Source of the DNA: Lachnospiraceae bacterium | Lineage (GTDB): Bacteria; Bacillota; Clostridia; Lachnospirales; Lachnospiraceae | Reading direction: 5' to 3' | DNA length: 64,000 nucleotides | Assembly: GCA_902363665.1 (NCBI GenBank) | Contig: CABJAW010000005.1 | Coordinates: 186,001-250,000 of the forward strand | Shown: positions 1 to 8,493 of the stretch, piece by piece | Position numbering within the stretch: the first letter of the stretch is position 1 | Layout of the letters: every line of letters starts with the position of its first letter | Made by a program: the position numbers and the translations under genes | The notes under the pieces: generated by a model | The model's database searches: none | Seen by the model: the letters and a program-made list of their open reading frames with translations, nothing else | What the model was told of the DNA's origin: nothing

Positions 1-1901
1 TCCAGAGACGATGATAAAAGGAATTATGTTTCCATAGAGAATCAGAAGCTGATTATCAACCAGTATGCAGCAGATCATGGTGTGGTTATTGACCGCTGGT
101 ATGAAGATGATGGCATTTCCGGCTATATTTTTGACAGACCGGGATTTCAGCAGATGATGGCTGATCTGGATAAAGATATTGATACTGTATATGTCAAAGA
201 CTTTTCACGCCTTGGCAGACATAATGCAAAGGTGCTGTTGCTTCTGGATGAATTTCAGGAACGTGGAAAACATCTGGTTGTGATTGATGATAATTACGAT
301 TCCATGAATTCCAGTGACGATACGATTGGTATTAAAACGTGGTTTAATGAGCGATATGTTAAAGACACCAGTAAAAAAATCAAACGTGCCATAGGTGCCA
401 GACAGAAAGAAGGAACACTGATTACCAGACCACCGTTTGGGTATTGCCGTAATGAAAAGGATAAGACTGTTCTGGAAATTGTACCAAAAGAAGCAGAATA
501 CATTAAGCAAATTTATGACTTATATCTTTCCGGTTCCGGCTACCGCAAGATTGCCACATATTTAACCGAACATGGGGCACCTACTCCATCTATGATACAG
601 CGTGAACGTGAAATAGAAGAAGGCAGATTGTCCAAAAGACAGGTAGCTTCTAAATGGTCTGATGCTATGGTAAAAGAGATTCTGGATAATGATTTTTACA
701 TTGGTACCTTTCGCCTGAAAAAACGTGCAAGGAATACGGTTCATGGCAAAGATAAACGTGTGCCAAAGGAAGAACAATGTATTTTTGAGAATCATCACCC
801 GGCAATTATTGATAAGGCTACTTTTGCTCTGGTACAGGAATTAAAGGAAAAACGTAACCGTACCAATTATCGGGGAAGTCGGGGACAATGGTTAGGTTCA
901 GAAATTCCGAATCCTTTTGGCAGTTGTCTGTTCTGTAAGGACTGTGGTAGCCGCCTTACGCCAATCAAACGCCAGACATCCAGCAGGGAACGGAAATATT
1001 ACATCTGCACTACTTATAATACCAAGGGCAGACGTTATTGCTCCAAAGCGCATTTAATTGAAGAGGATGACCTGATGGAAGATGTTCTGACCTATATTAA
1101 GATGTGCCGAAATGCTCTCTGTGAAGTTATTTCCACTTATGACTTAAAGGATTTTGAAGCCGAAAAGAAAACGATAGAGGAAAAACGGCAGGAATTGTAC
1201 ACAGCCATCAATGAGCGAAAAAATCAACTGAAAGTTCTGCTTACCCAGAAAGTAAAAGATCTGGCAGTTGCTGCAGGAAATGAAGATTTAATCAATGAGA
1301 TTTACGATTCTATGCAGAAAGATTTGCTTGCTCAGATTCATGGTCTGGAAATGCAGATAAAGGACCTGAATGAAACTGCCATAGAGACACCTGATGTAAA
1401 GGATAAACTGAAAAACGCCCTTGCGGTGGTGGATAAAATCATTGCTGGTGAAAGCCTTGACCGAAGAGATATTGAACTTCTGATTGAAAAAATCGTAGTG
1501 GACGAAGATGGAATGCCGGAAATCACATTGAAATATGGCTTATCCAATCTGATCAGTTACAGTCCTGCCGATGAAATGAACCGTAGAGAAAATACCATTA
1601 TTGCGATTGTGATGAAACTGATTACAGAGGATGAACGGGGGTATACTTCTGCAAAATATCTGTCAGAGCATATCACTGACCTTGGATTCAAAAAAACAAA
1701 GCAGAGTATACTTCCATATATGGAGCTGATGAAAGGACTTGGGATTCTTGAATCCACAGATAATCCATTGAAGCCATACAATATTGTAAAATCAAAAGAA
1801 GAAATCACGCAGCTTACCAAAGACTATCTGCCAGATATATCGGCAGAGATCACTGCGAAACAAATATCAGGCAATTATTTACATGGTATTAGTTATGACA
1901 G
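1..1901. mobile_element. Terminal part of an integrated (probably conjugative) element
   Basis: The recombinase gene runs to the boundary with a disrupted chromosomal gene, the usual layout of elements that use a large serine recombinase. The boundary is estimated between about 1885 and 1905, where the recombinase C-terminus ends and the GGMPEM segment of a substrate-binding protein begins. The rest of the element and the other half of the broken gene lie upstream of the window. Such recombinases usually cross over at a 2 bp core; it cannot be identified without the other junction. Confidence 0.7.
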
Positions 1902-1926
1902 GCGGCATGCCGGAAATGGTATTTGA
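1..1926 (+). CDS. Large serine recombinase (5' end outside window)
   Basis: Site-specific recombinase that excises and integrates a mobile element. The reading frame is open from base 1, so the start lies outside the window. The first codon (Ser, followed by RDDDKRNYVSIENQ) is probably the catalytic serine of the Y-x-R-x-S motif. Visible parts are the resolvase catalytic domain (DDGISGYIFDRPGF, SRLGR), a recombinase domain (PFGYCRN to about residue 290), a zinc beta-ribbon (CLFCKDCGSRL through RRYC), a coiled coil (EEKRQELYTAINERKNQLK) and a C-terminal extension. The last roughly 10 codons probably come from the target gene, because the downstream DNA from about 1901 codes for another protein in a different frame. 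Family certain; exact subgroup (TnpX/TndX-like) inferred. Confidence 0.9.
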   Translation, partial: SRDDDKRNYVSIENQKLIINQYAADHGVVIDRWYEDDGISGYIFDRPGFQQMMADLDKDIDTVYVKDFSRLGRHNAKVLLLLDEFQERGKHLVVIDDNYDSMNSSDDTIGIKTWFNERYVKDTSKKIKRAIGARQKEGTLITRPPFGYCRNEKDKTVLEIVPKEAEYIKQIYDLYLSGSGYRKIATYLTEHGAPTPSMIQREREIEEGRLSKRQVASKWSDAMVKEILDNDFYIGTFRLKKRARNTVHGKDKRVPKEEQCIFENHHPAIIDKATFALVQELKEKRNRTNYRGSRGQWLGSEIPNPFGSCLFCKDCGSRLTPIKRQTSSRERKYYICTTYNTKGRRYCSKAHLIEEDDLMEDVLTYIKMCRNALCEVISTYDLKDFEAEKKTIEEKRQELYTAINERKNQLKVLLTQKVKDLAVAAGNEDLINEIYDSMQKDLLAQIHGLEMQIKDLNETAIETPDVKDKLKNALAVVDKIIAGESLDRRDIELLIEKIVVDEDGMPEITLKYGLSNLISYSPADEMNRRENTIIAIVMKLITEDERGYTSAKYLSEHITDLGFKKTKQSILPYMELMKGLGILESTDNPLKPYNIVKSKEEITQLTKDYLPDISAEITAKQISGNYLHGISYDRRHAGNGI

Positions 1927-2467
1927 ATATATCCTCCGCCAGAACGGTATCGATCCATCCGAGGTGAAAATTGATCAGAGTATCGATTTTGGTTCGACGG
2001 CAGCTGCTTTTTCAAGCGGAAAAGGTACGTATACGGTAGAATTTGAACCGAGTGCGACGATTCTGGAGCAGGAGGGTGTGGGATACGTCGTGGCATCGCT
2101 CGGAACGGATTCCGGGTATGTGCCGTACACGGCGTACTGTGCAAAAACGGGATATCTGGAGGCACATCCGGAGGTAATCCAGGGATTTGTGAATGCACTG
2201 CAAAAGGGAATGGATTACGTGAATGCGCATACGCCGGAGGAGATTGCGGAGGTGATAAGACCGCAGTTTAAGGAGACAGATTTAAAGACAATCACGGCGA
2301 TCGTGACGCGGTATTATGAGCAGAATACGTGGAAAGAGGATTTGGTCTTTGAGCAGGAAAGCTTTGAGCTGCTGCAGGATATTCTGCAGGAGGCGGGCGA
2401 ACTGGAGGAGCGTGTGCCGTATGAAGCGCTTGTGAACACGAAGTTTGCGAAGCGGGCGGCGAAGTGA
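1883..2467 (+). pseudogene. 3' fragment of ABC transporter substrate-binding protein (SsuA/ThiY/NMT1 type)
   Basis: This is the C-terminal part of a periplasmic-binding-like protein of the NMT1/SsuA/TauA type (importers of thiamine precursors, sulfonates or nitrate). Recognisable stretches are GGMPEMVFEYILRQNG near the start, a ligand-binding strand (TVEFEPSATILEQEG), then YTAYCAKTGYLEAHPEVIQG and a C-terminal helical part. An intact protein would be about 330 residues with a signal peptide, so roughly the first 140 are missing. The ATG at 1883 lies in junction sequence without a good ribosome-binding site. The gene is most likely dead unless the element excises. The transported compound cannot be told from this fragment. 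Confidence 0.8.
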
Positions 2468-2488
2468 CAGGCAGGAAAGAAAAAGCGG

Positions 2489-2517
2489 TTGTCAGTATTT
2501 TCTAACTGGTGTATGAT
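2489..2517 (+). promoter_or_regulatory. Predicted sigma-A promoter of deoB
   Basis: TTGTCA (2489-2494) and TATGAT (2512-2517) are separated by exactly 17 bp, about 150 bp before the deoB start. A hairpin, GTTCGCA (2536-2542) with TGCGAAC (2548-2554), lies in the leader. Confidence 0.6.
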
Positions 2518-2664
2518 AGAGGCGGAAATGCTCCGGTTCGCAGAGAATGCGAACGATAATGCAGGAGCAAAAGACTTTTAAAAGACCGGAATCTGGCTGC
2601 AAAACGGCTGCATAACAGAACGGGCAGTCAGATTCGAAACGATGAACAGAAAGGATGAATTTAG

Positions 2665-3855
2665 ATGAAAAAATATAAGAGAATTTTTACAATCGTCATG
2701 GACTCTCTCGGAATCGGTGCAATGCCGGATGCGGCTTCCTATGGCGATGCCGGAACCGATACACTGGGACACATTTCCGACCGGATGGAGACACTGACGA
2801 TGCCGAATCTTCAGAAGATCGGAATGGCAAACCTGCATCCGTTAAAGCAGGTGGCTCCGGCGGAGCATCCGATGGGATATTATATGACGCTGAAGGAAGC
2901 GAGTACCGGAAAGGATACGATGACCGGCCACTGGGAGATGATGGGACTGCATATCACGAAGCCGTTCCAGACCTTTACGGAGCATGGATTTCCGAAGGAG
3001 CTGATCGAGGAGCTGGAGAAGCGTACAGGTCACAAGGTTATCGGAAACAAGAGCGCGAGCGGAACGGAGATCCTTGACGAGCTGGCAGAGGAAGAGATCG
3101 CAACCGGCCACATGATCGTGTATACTTCGGCTGATTCCGTACTTCAGATCTGCGGCAATGAGGAGACCTTCGGACTGCAGGAGCTGTATCGCTGCTGCGA
3201 GATCGCAAGGGAACTGACGATGCGCGACGAGTGGAAGGTCGGCCGTGTCATTGCAAGACCGTATGTCGGAAAGAAAAAAGGAGAGTTTGTCCGCACGAGC
3301 AACCGTCATGACTATGCGCTGAAGCCGTACGGAAGGACCGCGTTGAATGCATTGAAGGATGCCGGACTTGAGGTGATTTCTGTCGGCAAGATCTTTGACA
3401 TTTTTGACGGGGAGGGACTGACGGAGTCAAATAAATCAAAAAGCTCCGTACACGGAATGGAGCAGACAATCGAGATCGCAAAGCGTGATTTTACCGGTCT
3501 TTGCTTTACAAACCTTGTGGATTTTGACGCACTGTGGGGTCATCGCCGCAACGTAGAGGGCTATGCACATGAGATCGAGAAGTTCGATGTGAAGCTTGGA
3601 GAACTGCTTCCGCTGCTGCGCGATGACGACCTGCTGATCATCACAGCCGACCACGGAAACGACCCGACCCACACCGGTACGGATCATACCCGTGAGAAGG
3701 TGCCGTTCCTGGCTTACTCGCCGTCCATGAAGGGCAGCGGAAGCCTTGGCGAATCAGATACCTTTGCAGTGATCGGTGCGACGATCGCAGACAACTTTGG
3801 TGTGGCAATGCCGGAAGGAACGATTGGTACATCGCTGCTGGAAAATCTGAAGTGA
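2665..3855 (+). CDS. deoB: Phosphopentomutase
   Basis: Interconverts (deoxy)ribose 1-phosphate and 5-phosphate in cytoplasmic nucleoside salvage. The 396-residue length is normal for DeoB. Alkaline-phosphatase-superfamily metal sites are visible: the N-terminal [12 protein letters not shown] aspartate, the [13 protein letters not shown] motif with the phosphorylated threonine, [14 protein letters not shown], and [20 protein letters not shown] with the C-terminal metal ligands. The start ATG follows AAAGGATGAA with good spacing. It has its own promoter at 2489. No other nucleoside-salvage gene is adjacent, so it appears monocistronic. Confidence 0.97.
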   Translation: MKKYKRIFTIVMDSLGIGAMPDAASYGDAGTDTLGHISDRMETLTMPNLQKIGMANLHPLKQVAPAEHPMGYYMTLKEASTGKDTMTGHWEMMGLHITKPFQTFTEHGFPKELIEELEKRTGHKVIGNKSASGTEILDELAEEEIATGHMIVYTSADSVLQICGNEETFGLQELYRCCEIARELTMRDEWKVGRVIARPYVGKKKGEFVRTSNRHDYALKPYGRTALNALKDAGLEVISVGKIFDIFDGEGLTESNKSKSSVHGMEQTIEIAKRDFTGLCFTNLVDFDALWGHRRNVEGYAHEIEKFDVKLGELLPLLRDDDLLIITADHGNDPTHTGTDHTREKVPFLAYSPSMKGSGSLGESDTFAVIGATIADNFGVAMPEGTIGTSLLENLK

Positions 3856-3939
3856 GTTGACGCAGCCTGACATACCGCCCTTATTTAGATGATAAATTGC
3901 GATGATATCTTTTGGAAATCATTTATAAAAATTTCCGGG

Positions 3940-5889
3940 TCAGGAAAGGCTGGGATTATCCGATTTATTGCGGAACAGCTGTGGCTCCATGGTAAGCGCA
4001 GCTGCGGGCAGGACGATATCGATGATTGTACCCTCGCCCTCCATGCTTTCCACCGAAAGGCCGTATGGCGCGCCATAATAGCTGCGAAGCCTCTGATTGA
4101 CATTTAAAATACCGATGGAACGGTGTCTTTTCCGTCCGTTTTCCTGATGAAGGGATGGATGGGAAGGCGCCGTTTTTTTGTCTTGCCGATCGGTAAGAGC
4201 ATCTGAAGCAGGTGGATCAGAAAGAATAGGGCCGGAGGCTTTGGAGGGTGCCTCCCATGCTTTCTGAAGCCTGGCAAGCTTGTCTGCCGGAATTCCGCTG
4301 CCATTGTCTGCGACGAGAAAGTGCAGTCGTTCTCCTTCTAACTGACAGGAGATGCTGATGTAACAGTCACCTTCCCGGCTGGCAAAGCCATGTTCCACGC
4401 TGTTTTCCACAAGCGGCTGAAAAAGAAAGACAGGCAGCTTCATCGTAAGAAATTCCGGCGGAATATTGATGTCGAAGCAGAATTTTCCGGGAAAGCGGAT
4501 GTTCTGGATCGTCATGTAGCGTTGTACCTGCTGCAGTTCCTCATCAAGCGTTGCAACCGGGAATTTTTCCAGGTTGTAGCGGATCAGATCAGACATGCAC
4601 AGAGCGATTGTTTCAATCTCCGGAATTTCATGGATTCCGGCAAGAGCTTTGATCACATTTAAGGTATTGTACAGAAAATGATGGTTGATCTGAAATTGAA
4701 GCATCTGAACGCGCATCTGCTGTTCTGCAATCTGGGTTTCATAATTTTCACGCAGACTGGTGGAGAGACGGCGGGAAAGACCGTTGAAGCTGAGGATCAG
4801 CTGCCGCAGCTCCTGATTGGAACCGCAGGAAGCAATGTCCACCTGGCCGCCCTTTGATGCATCAAGCAGATCAATCTCAGCGCAAAGCGTGGAAACCGGC
4901 TTTGTGAGGGCGCGGGAGAGCAGGATGGCAAGCAGCAGTCCGAGCAGAATGCAGGAGAGGAAGATGCCGAAATAGCTGGAAAGCGTATCGCGGTAGGCGT
5001 GGGTAACCTTTTCGTTGCTGATGACCTGGACAAGACGCCAGCCGGTCGTCGCATTGATACAGCCATTTACAGCGAACTGCCCGCGGGAGGTTTTCAGGGT
5101 ATCCTGGAAGGAAGGAGCTTCTTCCGAAAGTGATGCGCTGAGTTCAGACAGCCGCTTCATGGAACCATCGTCTGCAAGCTGGCCGGAATCCGTATCGCAG
5201 TTGACCGACCAGGTCAGATCGTTGTCGGCATTGTAGATCAGAAGCATATTTTGGGTTTCCTGAGAAGAAGAAAGAATTTCCACGATCGGACCAAAATCGA
5301 TTTCTGCGTAGCAAAGCCCGGTTTCCCGGTAATCGTAGCCGTCAAGCAGGACGCGGATCATCGGAAGGGTGTTGCGGCTGGTAGAAGGATTGGTCTGCAG
5401 TGGGGCAAAGTATGTCCGGTTTTTTGAACTTCTGGCAATATCGGCCCAGCGGTTGATGTTTTCTTCAATCTGAAGGCGCTGCTGTGCAGTACTGAGGTTG
5501 TATTCGAAGGAGTAGCCGTAGCGGTTCAGAAAGTAGACGGCCTGGATCGTGCTGTTGAGCCGGTTGGTCTGACGCATCAGATTGCGAAACAGCGTGGAAT
5601 CCTGCGCGTAGGAAAGGTAATCTGTCTCATAATTGGTGACCATGGCCTGTCCTGCGTCATCGTTTAGCAGTGGCGTATCTGCGACATTGACTGCATTTTC
5701 AATCAGGGTATCCAGAGCCTGGTTCATCTGAGTTAAGGTGGCGGCGGCAGACGTGTTGTATTCAGCGGTAATGCTTGCGGCACGCTGCATGGCATTTACT
5801 GTACTTAAGACAATCGTCGGAATGATTACGAGAAGCATGGATGACAGAAAAATCTGTGCCCGAAAGGAAAGCTGGCGTATTTTTTTCAT
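3940..5889 (-). CDS. Two-component sensor histidine kinase (YesM/LytS type)
   Basis: Membrane sensor kinase expected to phosphorylate the AraC-type response regulator at 10444-12006. An N-terminal membrane helix (about residues 10-32) and a second near 303-325 flank an extracellular sensor domain; a HAMP-like segment and a His_kinase domain follow. The phosphoacceptor motif INHHFLYNTLNVIKAL is near residue 400, followed by PLVENSVEHGF (N box) and VADNGSGIP (G box). A low-complexity insert of about 40 residues (APSKASGPILSDPPAS and onward) interrupts the ATP-lid region before SIGILNVNQRL, which is unusual for the family. Start: AGGAGG 12 bp upstream. It is divergent from the URO-D and transporter genes it probably controls. 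Confidence 0.92.
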   Translation of the reverse strand: MKKIRQLSFRAQIFLSSMLLVIIPTIVLSTVNAMQRAASITAEYNTSAAATLTQMNQALDTLIENAVNVADTPLLNDDAGQAMVTNYETDYLSYAQDSTLFRNLMRQTNRLNSTIQAVYFLNRYGYSFEYNLSTAQQRLQIEENINRWADIARSSKNRTYFAPLQTNPSTSRNTLPMIRVLLDGYDYRETGLCYAEIDFGPIVEILSSSQETQNMLLIYNADNDLTWSVNCDTDSGQLADDGSMKRLSELSASLSEEAPSFQDTLKTSRGQFAVNGCINATTGWRLVQVISNEKVTHAYRDTLSSYFGIFLSCILLGLLLAILLSRALTKPVSTLCAEIDLLDASKGGQVDIASCGSNQELRQLILSFNGLSRRLSTSLRENYETQIAEQQMRVQMLQFQINHHFLYNTLNVIKALAGIHEIPEIETIALCMSDLIRYNLEKFPVATLDEELQQVQRYMTIQNIRFPGKFCFDINIPPEFLTMKLPVFLFQPLVENSVEHGFASREGDCYISISCQLEGERLHFLVADNGSGIPADKLARLQKAWEAPSKASGPILSDPPASDALTDRQDKKTAPSHPSLHQENGRKRHRSIGILNVNQRLRSYYGAPYGLSVESMEGEGTIIDIVLPAAALTMEPQLFRNKSDNPSLS

Positions 5890-5946
5890 TTTTTATTACG
5901 ACCTCCTGTGCCCGATAAATTACCGCATATAGTATGCTGATTTAAC

Positions 5947-6020
5947 AGAATATAATCTTTTTTTTTCACATTCTTTCAGAAGTATACCATGTAATGAAAT
6001 GGAAAAATAGAATATAATCT
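5947..6020. repeat. 12 bp direct repeat in the divergent intergenic region
   Basis: AGAATATAATCT occurs at 5947-5958 and again at 6009-6020. The region between the kinase and the URO-D gene is very AT-rich. The repeats could contain -10 elements read on the - strand (TATATT) for the kinase, or be regulator sites; neither can be proved by eye. Confidence 0.4.
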
Positions 6021-6027
6021 AAGAAAA

Positions 6028-6082
6028 TTTCTATTTTTATCAAAGTTTCTTTCTATTTTTCAAACGTTTTTTTTACTATACT
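6028..6082 (+). promoter_or_regulatory. Direct-repeat operator and promoter of the URO-D/CUT1 operon
   Basis: TTTCTATTTTT occurs at 6028-6038 and 6050-6060, exactly 22 bp apart. The first copy is followed by ATCAAAG and the second by CAAACG. A -10 hexamer TATACT lies at 6077-6082 with no good -35. Two direct repeats two helical turns apart, overlapping a weak -35, fit activation by an AraC-type response regulator (the gene at 10444). Confidence 0.5.
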
Positions 6083-6160
6083 GACAGCAGAAACGGGAAC
6101 GCAGTACGAAAAAGATGCAGACCGTAGAAAAGAAAGATAAAACAGGGAGGCTACAAAGCA

Positions 6161-7108
6161 ATGACAAAAAAAGAACGTGTATTGGCAGTGATGAAAAAGC
6201 AGCCGGTGGATCAGGTACCGGCAGGCTTCTGGTTCCATTATAAACCAGATTACAGTGTGCAGCAGATGATCGATGCGCATATGGAGCTGTTCCGTAAGAC
6301 AGATATGGATATTATTAAGATCATGCAGGATTATCCGTATCCGATCAGCGGAGAAATTACATGTGCGGATGACTGGTACAAAATCCAGGTGAAAGGAACC
6401 GATTCAGAAGAATTTGCAAAGATGGCAGAAATTATCCGCGGAATCCGCAAAGAGGCCGGCGATGATGTCCTGATTTTCCAGACAATGTTCGGACCGTTTA
6501 AAGCAGCATCCATGACATTTGGTGACGATGTGCTGATGAAATACAGCAAAGAGGCACCGGAGGCAGTAGCGGCGGGCGTAAAGATTATCGCAGATGGCCT
6601 GGAGCAGTGGACCAGAGGATATCTGGAAGCCGGCGCAGATGGAATTTATTATTCGGCACAGTTCGGTGAGCTTGGAAGATTTGAAAAAGAGGAGTGGGAG
6701 AAGCTGGTTCGCCCGTCCGACCTTCAGATCCTTGGTGTGGCAGAGTCCACGGCAGAAAAATACAACATTCTTCATATCTGCGGAGAGCCGGAATATGAGT
6801 TTAAGACACACGTTGACTGGTTTAAGGATTATCCGGCAGATCTGATCAACTGGTCGGTAAAAGACAATCACTTTACATTGGAAGAGGGCCGTGAGCTGTA
6901 CAGCAGTGCGATCCTTGGCGGAATGAACAACAAAGGAAATGTACTGAAGGGACCGAAGGAAGCAATCGAGGCAGAGGTAAAAGCGATTCTTGATGCATTT
7001 GGAACCACAGGCATTATGATTGGTGCGGATTGTACGATTCAGGGAGAGAATATCAGCCTGGATTACATCAAAACAGCAGTGGATGCAGCCCATGGCTATG
7101 TGAAATAA
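6161..7108 (+). CDS. URO-D-fold protein, possible methyltransferase (MtaA-like metal triad)
   Basis: Member of the uroporphyrinogen decarboxylase superfamily, which also holds zinc methyltransferases such as MtaA and CmuA. It has 315 residues and starts after GGGAGG. His205 and Cys207 (ILHICG) plus Cys291 (IGADC) match the H-x-C...C zinc triad of the methyltransferase branch, and there is no heme pathway nearby. It is the first gene of a sugar-transport operon under a two-component system, so a role in processing an imported methylated or glycosylated compound is plausible but inferred. No corrinoid protein is visible in the window, so the methyl-transfer function is unproven. Confidence 0.75.
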   Translation: MTKKERVLAVMKKQPVDQVPAGFWFHYKPDYSVQQMIDAHMELFRKTDMDIIKIMQDYPYPISGEITCADDWYKIQVKGTDSEEFAKMAEIIRGIRKEAGDDVLIFQTMFGPFKAASMTFGDDVLMKYSKEAPEAVAAGVKIIADGLEQWTRGYLEAGADGIYYSAQFGELGRFEKEEWEKLVRPSDLQILGVAESTAEKYNILHICGEPEYEFKTHVDWFKDYPADLINWSVKDNHFTLEEGRELYSSAILGGMNNKGNVLKGPKEAIEAEVKAILDAFGTTGIMIGADCTIQGENISLDYIKTAVDAAHGYVK

Positions 7109-7178
7109 CAGGTGAATTACAAAAACGAAAAACAGATCCGCAGGAAATGCAGGATCTTAAAAAAGGAGGATATATCAT

Positions 7179-8426
7179 ATGAAAAAGAAATTTGCAGCAG
7201 TATTTTGCAGCGCACTGGCACTGACATCAACCCTGTGCTTCGGTGGAACAGCTCTGGCGGATGAGCCGCTGAAGATCGAGTTCTTCCAGCAGAAGGGTGA
7301 GGAAGGACCGCAGAAGGGCTATAAGGCAATCATTGAAAAATTCAATGAGGAAAATCCGGATATTGAGATCGAGATGAATACCGTTCCGGATGCCGGCACT
7401 GTTCTTACTTCCAGAATTTCATCCGGTGATATTCCGGTGATCTTCTCAGATTTCCCGACGCAGACACAGTTTAAGCAGAAGGTTGCAAACGGCTACGTAC
7501 AGGATCTCTCCGATCAGGACTTCCTGAAAAATGTCAATGAATCTTCTCTGGAGATGACAAAGCAGGAAGACGGCGGATATTATGCACTTCCGTACAGCCG
7601 CAACTACATTGGCGTTTACTACAATGTACAGATGTTTGAGGATAACGGTATTGAAGTTCCGACAACATGGGAAGAGTTTACTGCAGCATGTGACAAGCTT
7701 CAGGAAGCAGGAATCACACCGGTTGGAATGCATGGCAAGGATCCGTCACGTGTCGGACATCTTTTCCAGGCAGCAACTGTTGCATGGGCACCGAACGGGG
7801 TAGAGACGATCGGAAAGGCAGTAGCCGGTGAGGCAACAATCGAGGGAGATGCAGAATTCCAGAATGTATTTGAGAAGATGAGCACACTGCTTTCCTATGC
7901 AAATGAAGATGCACTGGCACTTTCTGATACCGCATGCTATGAAAACTTTGCAAATGGTCAGTATGCAATGACAATTACCGGTTCTTATGCAAAAGGAACC
8001 ATTCAGTCTATTAATTCAGATCTGAAGATTGGTATCTTCCCGCTTCCGAATGATACGTATGAGGATACAAAGTGCCTGTCCGGTATCGATGCAGCAATCT
8101 GTGTATCTGCACAGGCCAGCGACGAAGAGAAGGAAGCTGCATATCGTTTCCTTGCTTATCTGGCAGAGACTGAGAACGCACAGACCTTCTGTGATTATGA
8201 CGGCGCACCGTCCTGTATCAATGGCGTTGTAAATGATGACGAAGGAATTGCACCGATGGTTGAGATGATCAATGCAGGACAGACACATGACTGGATGGCA
8301 TCCACGATCAACAATAACGTAACTACAGACCTTTACAATGTTGTACAGGGATTCTGGGCAGACAAAGATGTGGAAGGTGTTATGAAGAACATGGACGCAT
8401 CAATCGCTGTTACAAGCGCACAGTAA
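7179..8426 (+). CDS. CUT1 ABC transporter sugar-binding protein
   Basis: Extracellular solute-binding protein family 1 (415 residues) for uptake of an oligosaccharide or glycoside. A signal peptide (MKKKFAAVFCSALALTSTL) has a probable signal peptidase I site after ALA. The only nearby cysteine is not in a convincing lipobox, so membrane anchoring is unclear. Family features include IEKFNEENPDIEIEM, GGYYALPYSRNYIGVYYN, PTTWEEF and FANGQYAMTITGSYA. The start follows AAAGGAGG. It lies 70 bp after the URO-D gene and is followed by an mRNA hairpin and two permeases. Ligand not inferable. Confidence 0.93.
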   Translation: MKKKFAAVFCSALALTSTLCFGGTALADEPLKIEFFQQKGEEGPQKGYKAIIEKFNEENPDIEIEMNTVPDAGTVLTSRISSGDIPVIFSDFPTQTQFKQKVANGYVQDLSDQDFLKNVNESSLEMTKQEDGGYYALPYSRNYIGVYYNVQMFEDNGIEVPTTWEEFTAACDKLQEAGITPVGMHGKDPSRVGHLFQAATVAWAPNGVETIGKAVAGEATIEGDAEFQNVFEKMSTLLSYANEDALALSDTACYENFANGQYAMTITGSYAKGTIQSINSDLKIGIFPLPNDTYEDTKCLSGIDAAICVSAQASDEEKEAAYRFLAYLAETENAQTFCDYDGAPSCINGVVNDDEGIAPMVEMINAGQTHDWMASTINNNVTTDLYNVVQGFWADKDVEGVMKNMDASIAVTSAQ

Positions 8427-8435
8427 GATGAGATA

Positions 8436-8468
8436 GGGCTGTACAATGAGGTATCTGTTGTGCAGCCC
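8436..8468 (+). promoter_or_regulatory. Intercistronic mRNA hairpin after binding-protein gene
   Basis: GGGCTGTACAA (8436-8446) pairs with TTGTGCAGCCC (8458-8468), an 11 bp stem with one G-U pair and an 11 nt loop, with no U-tract. Such hairpins after binding-protein genes commonly protect the upstream mRNA and lower expression of the permeases. This is also why the ATG at 8446 is not taken as the permease start. Confidence 0.6.
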
Positions 8469-8493
8469 TGCTTTTATCAGAAAAGGAGTACGT

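Noticed and set aside
6161..7108. HemE, uroporphyrinogen decarboxylase of heme synthesis
   Set aside because: Methyltransferase-type metal triad, short length and transporter context do not fit HemE.
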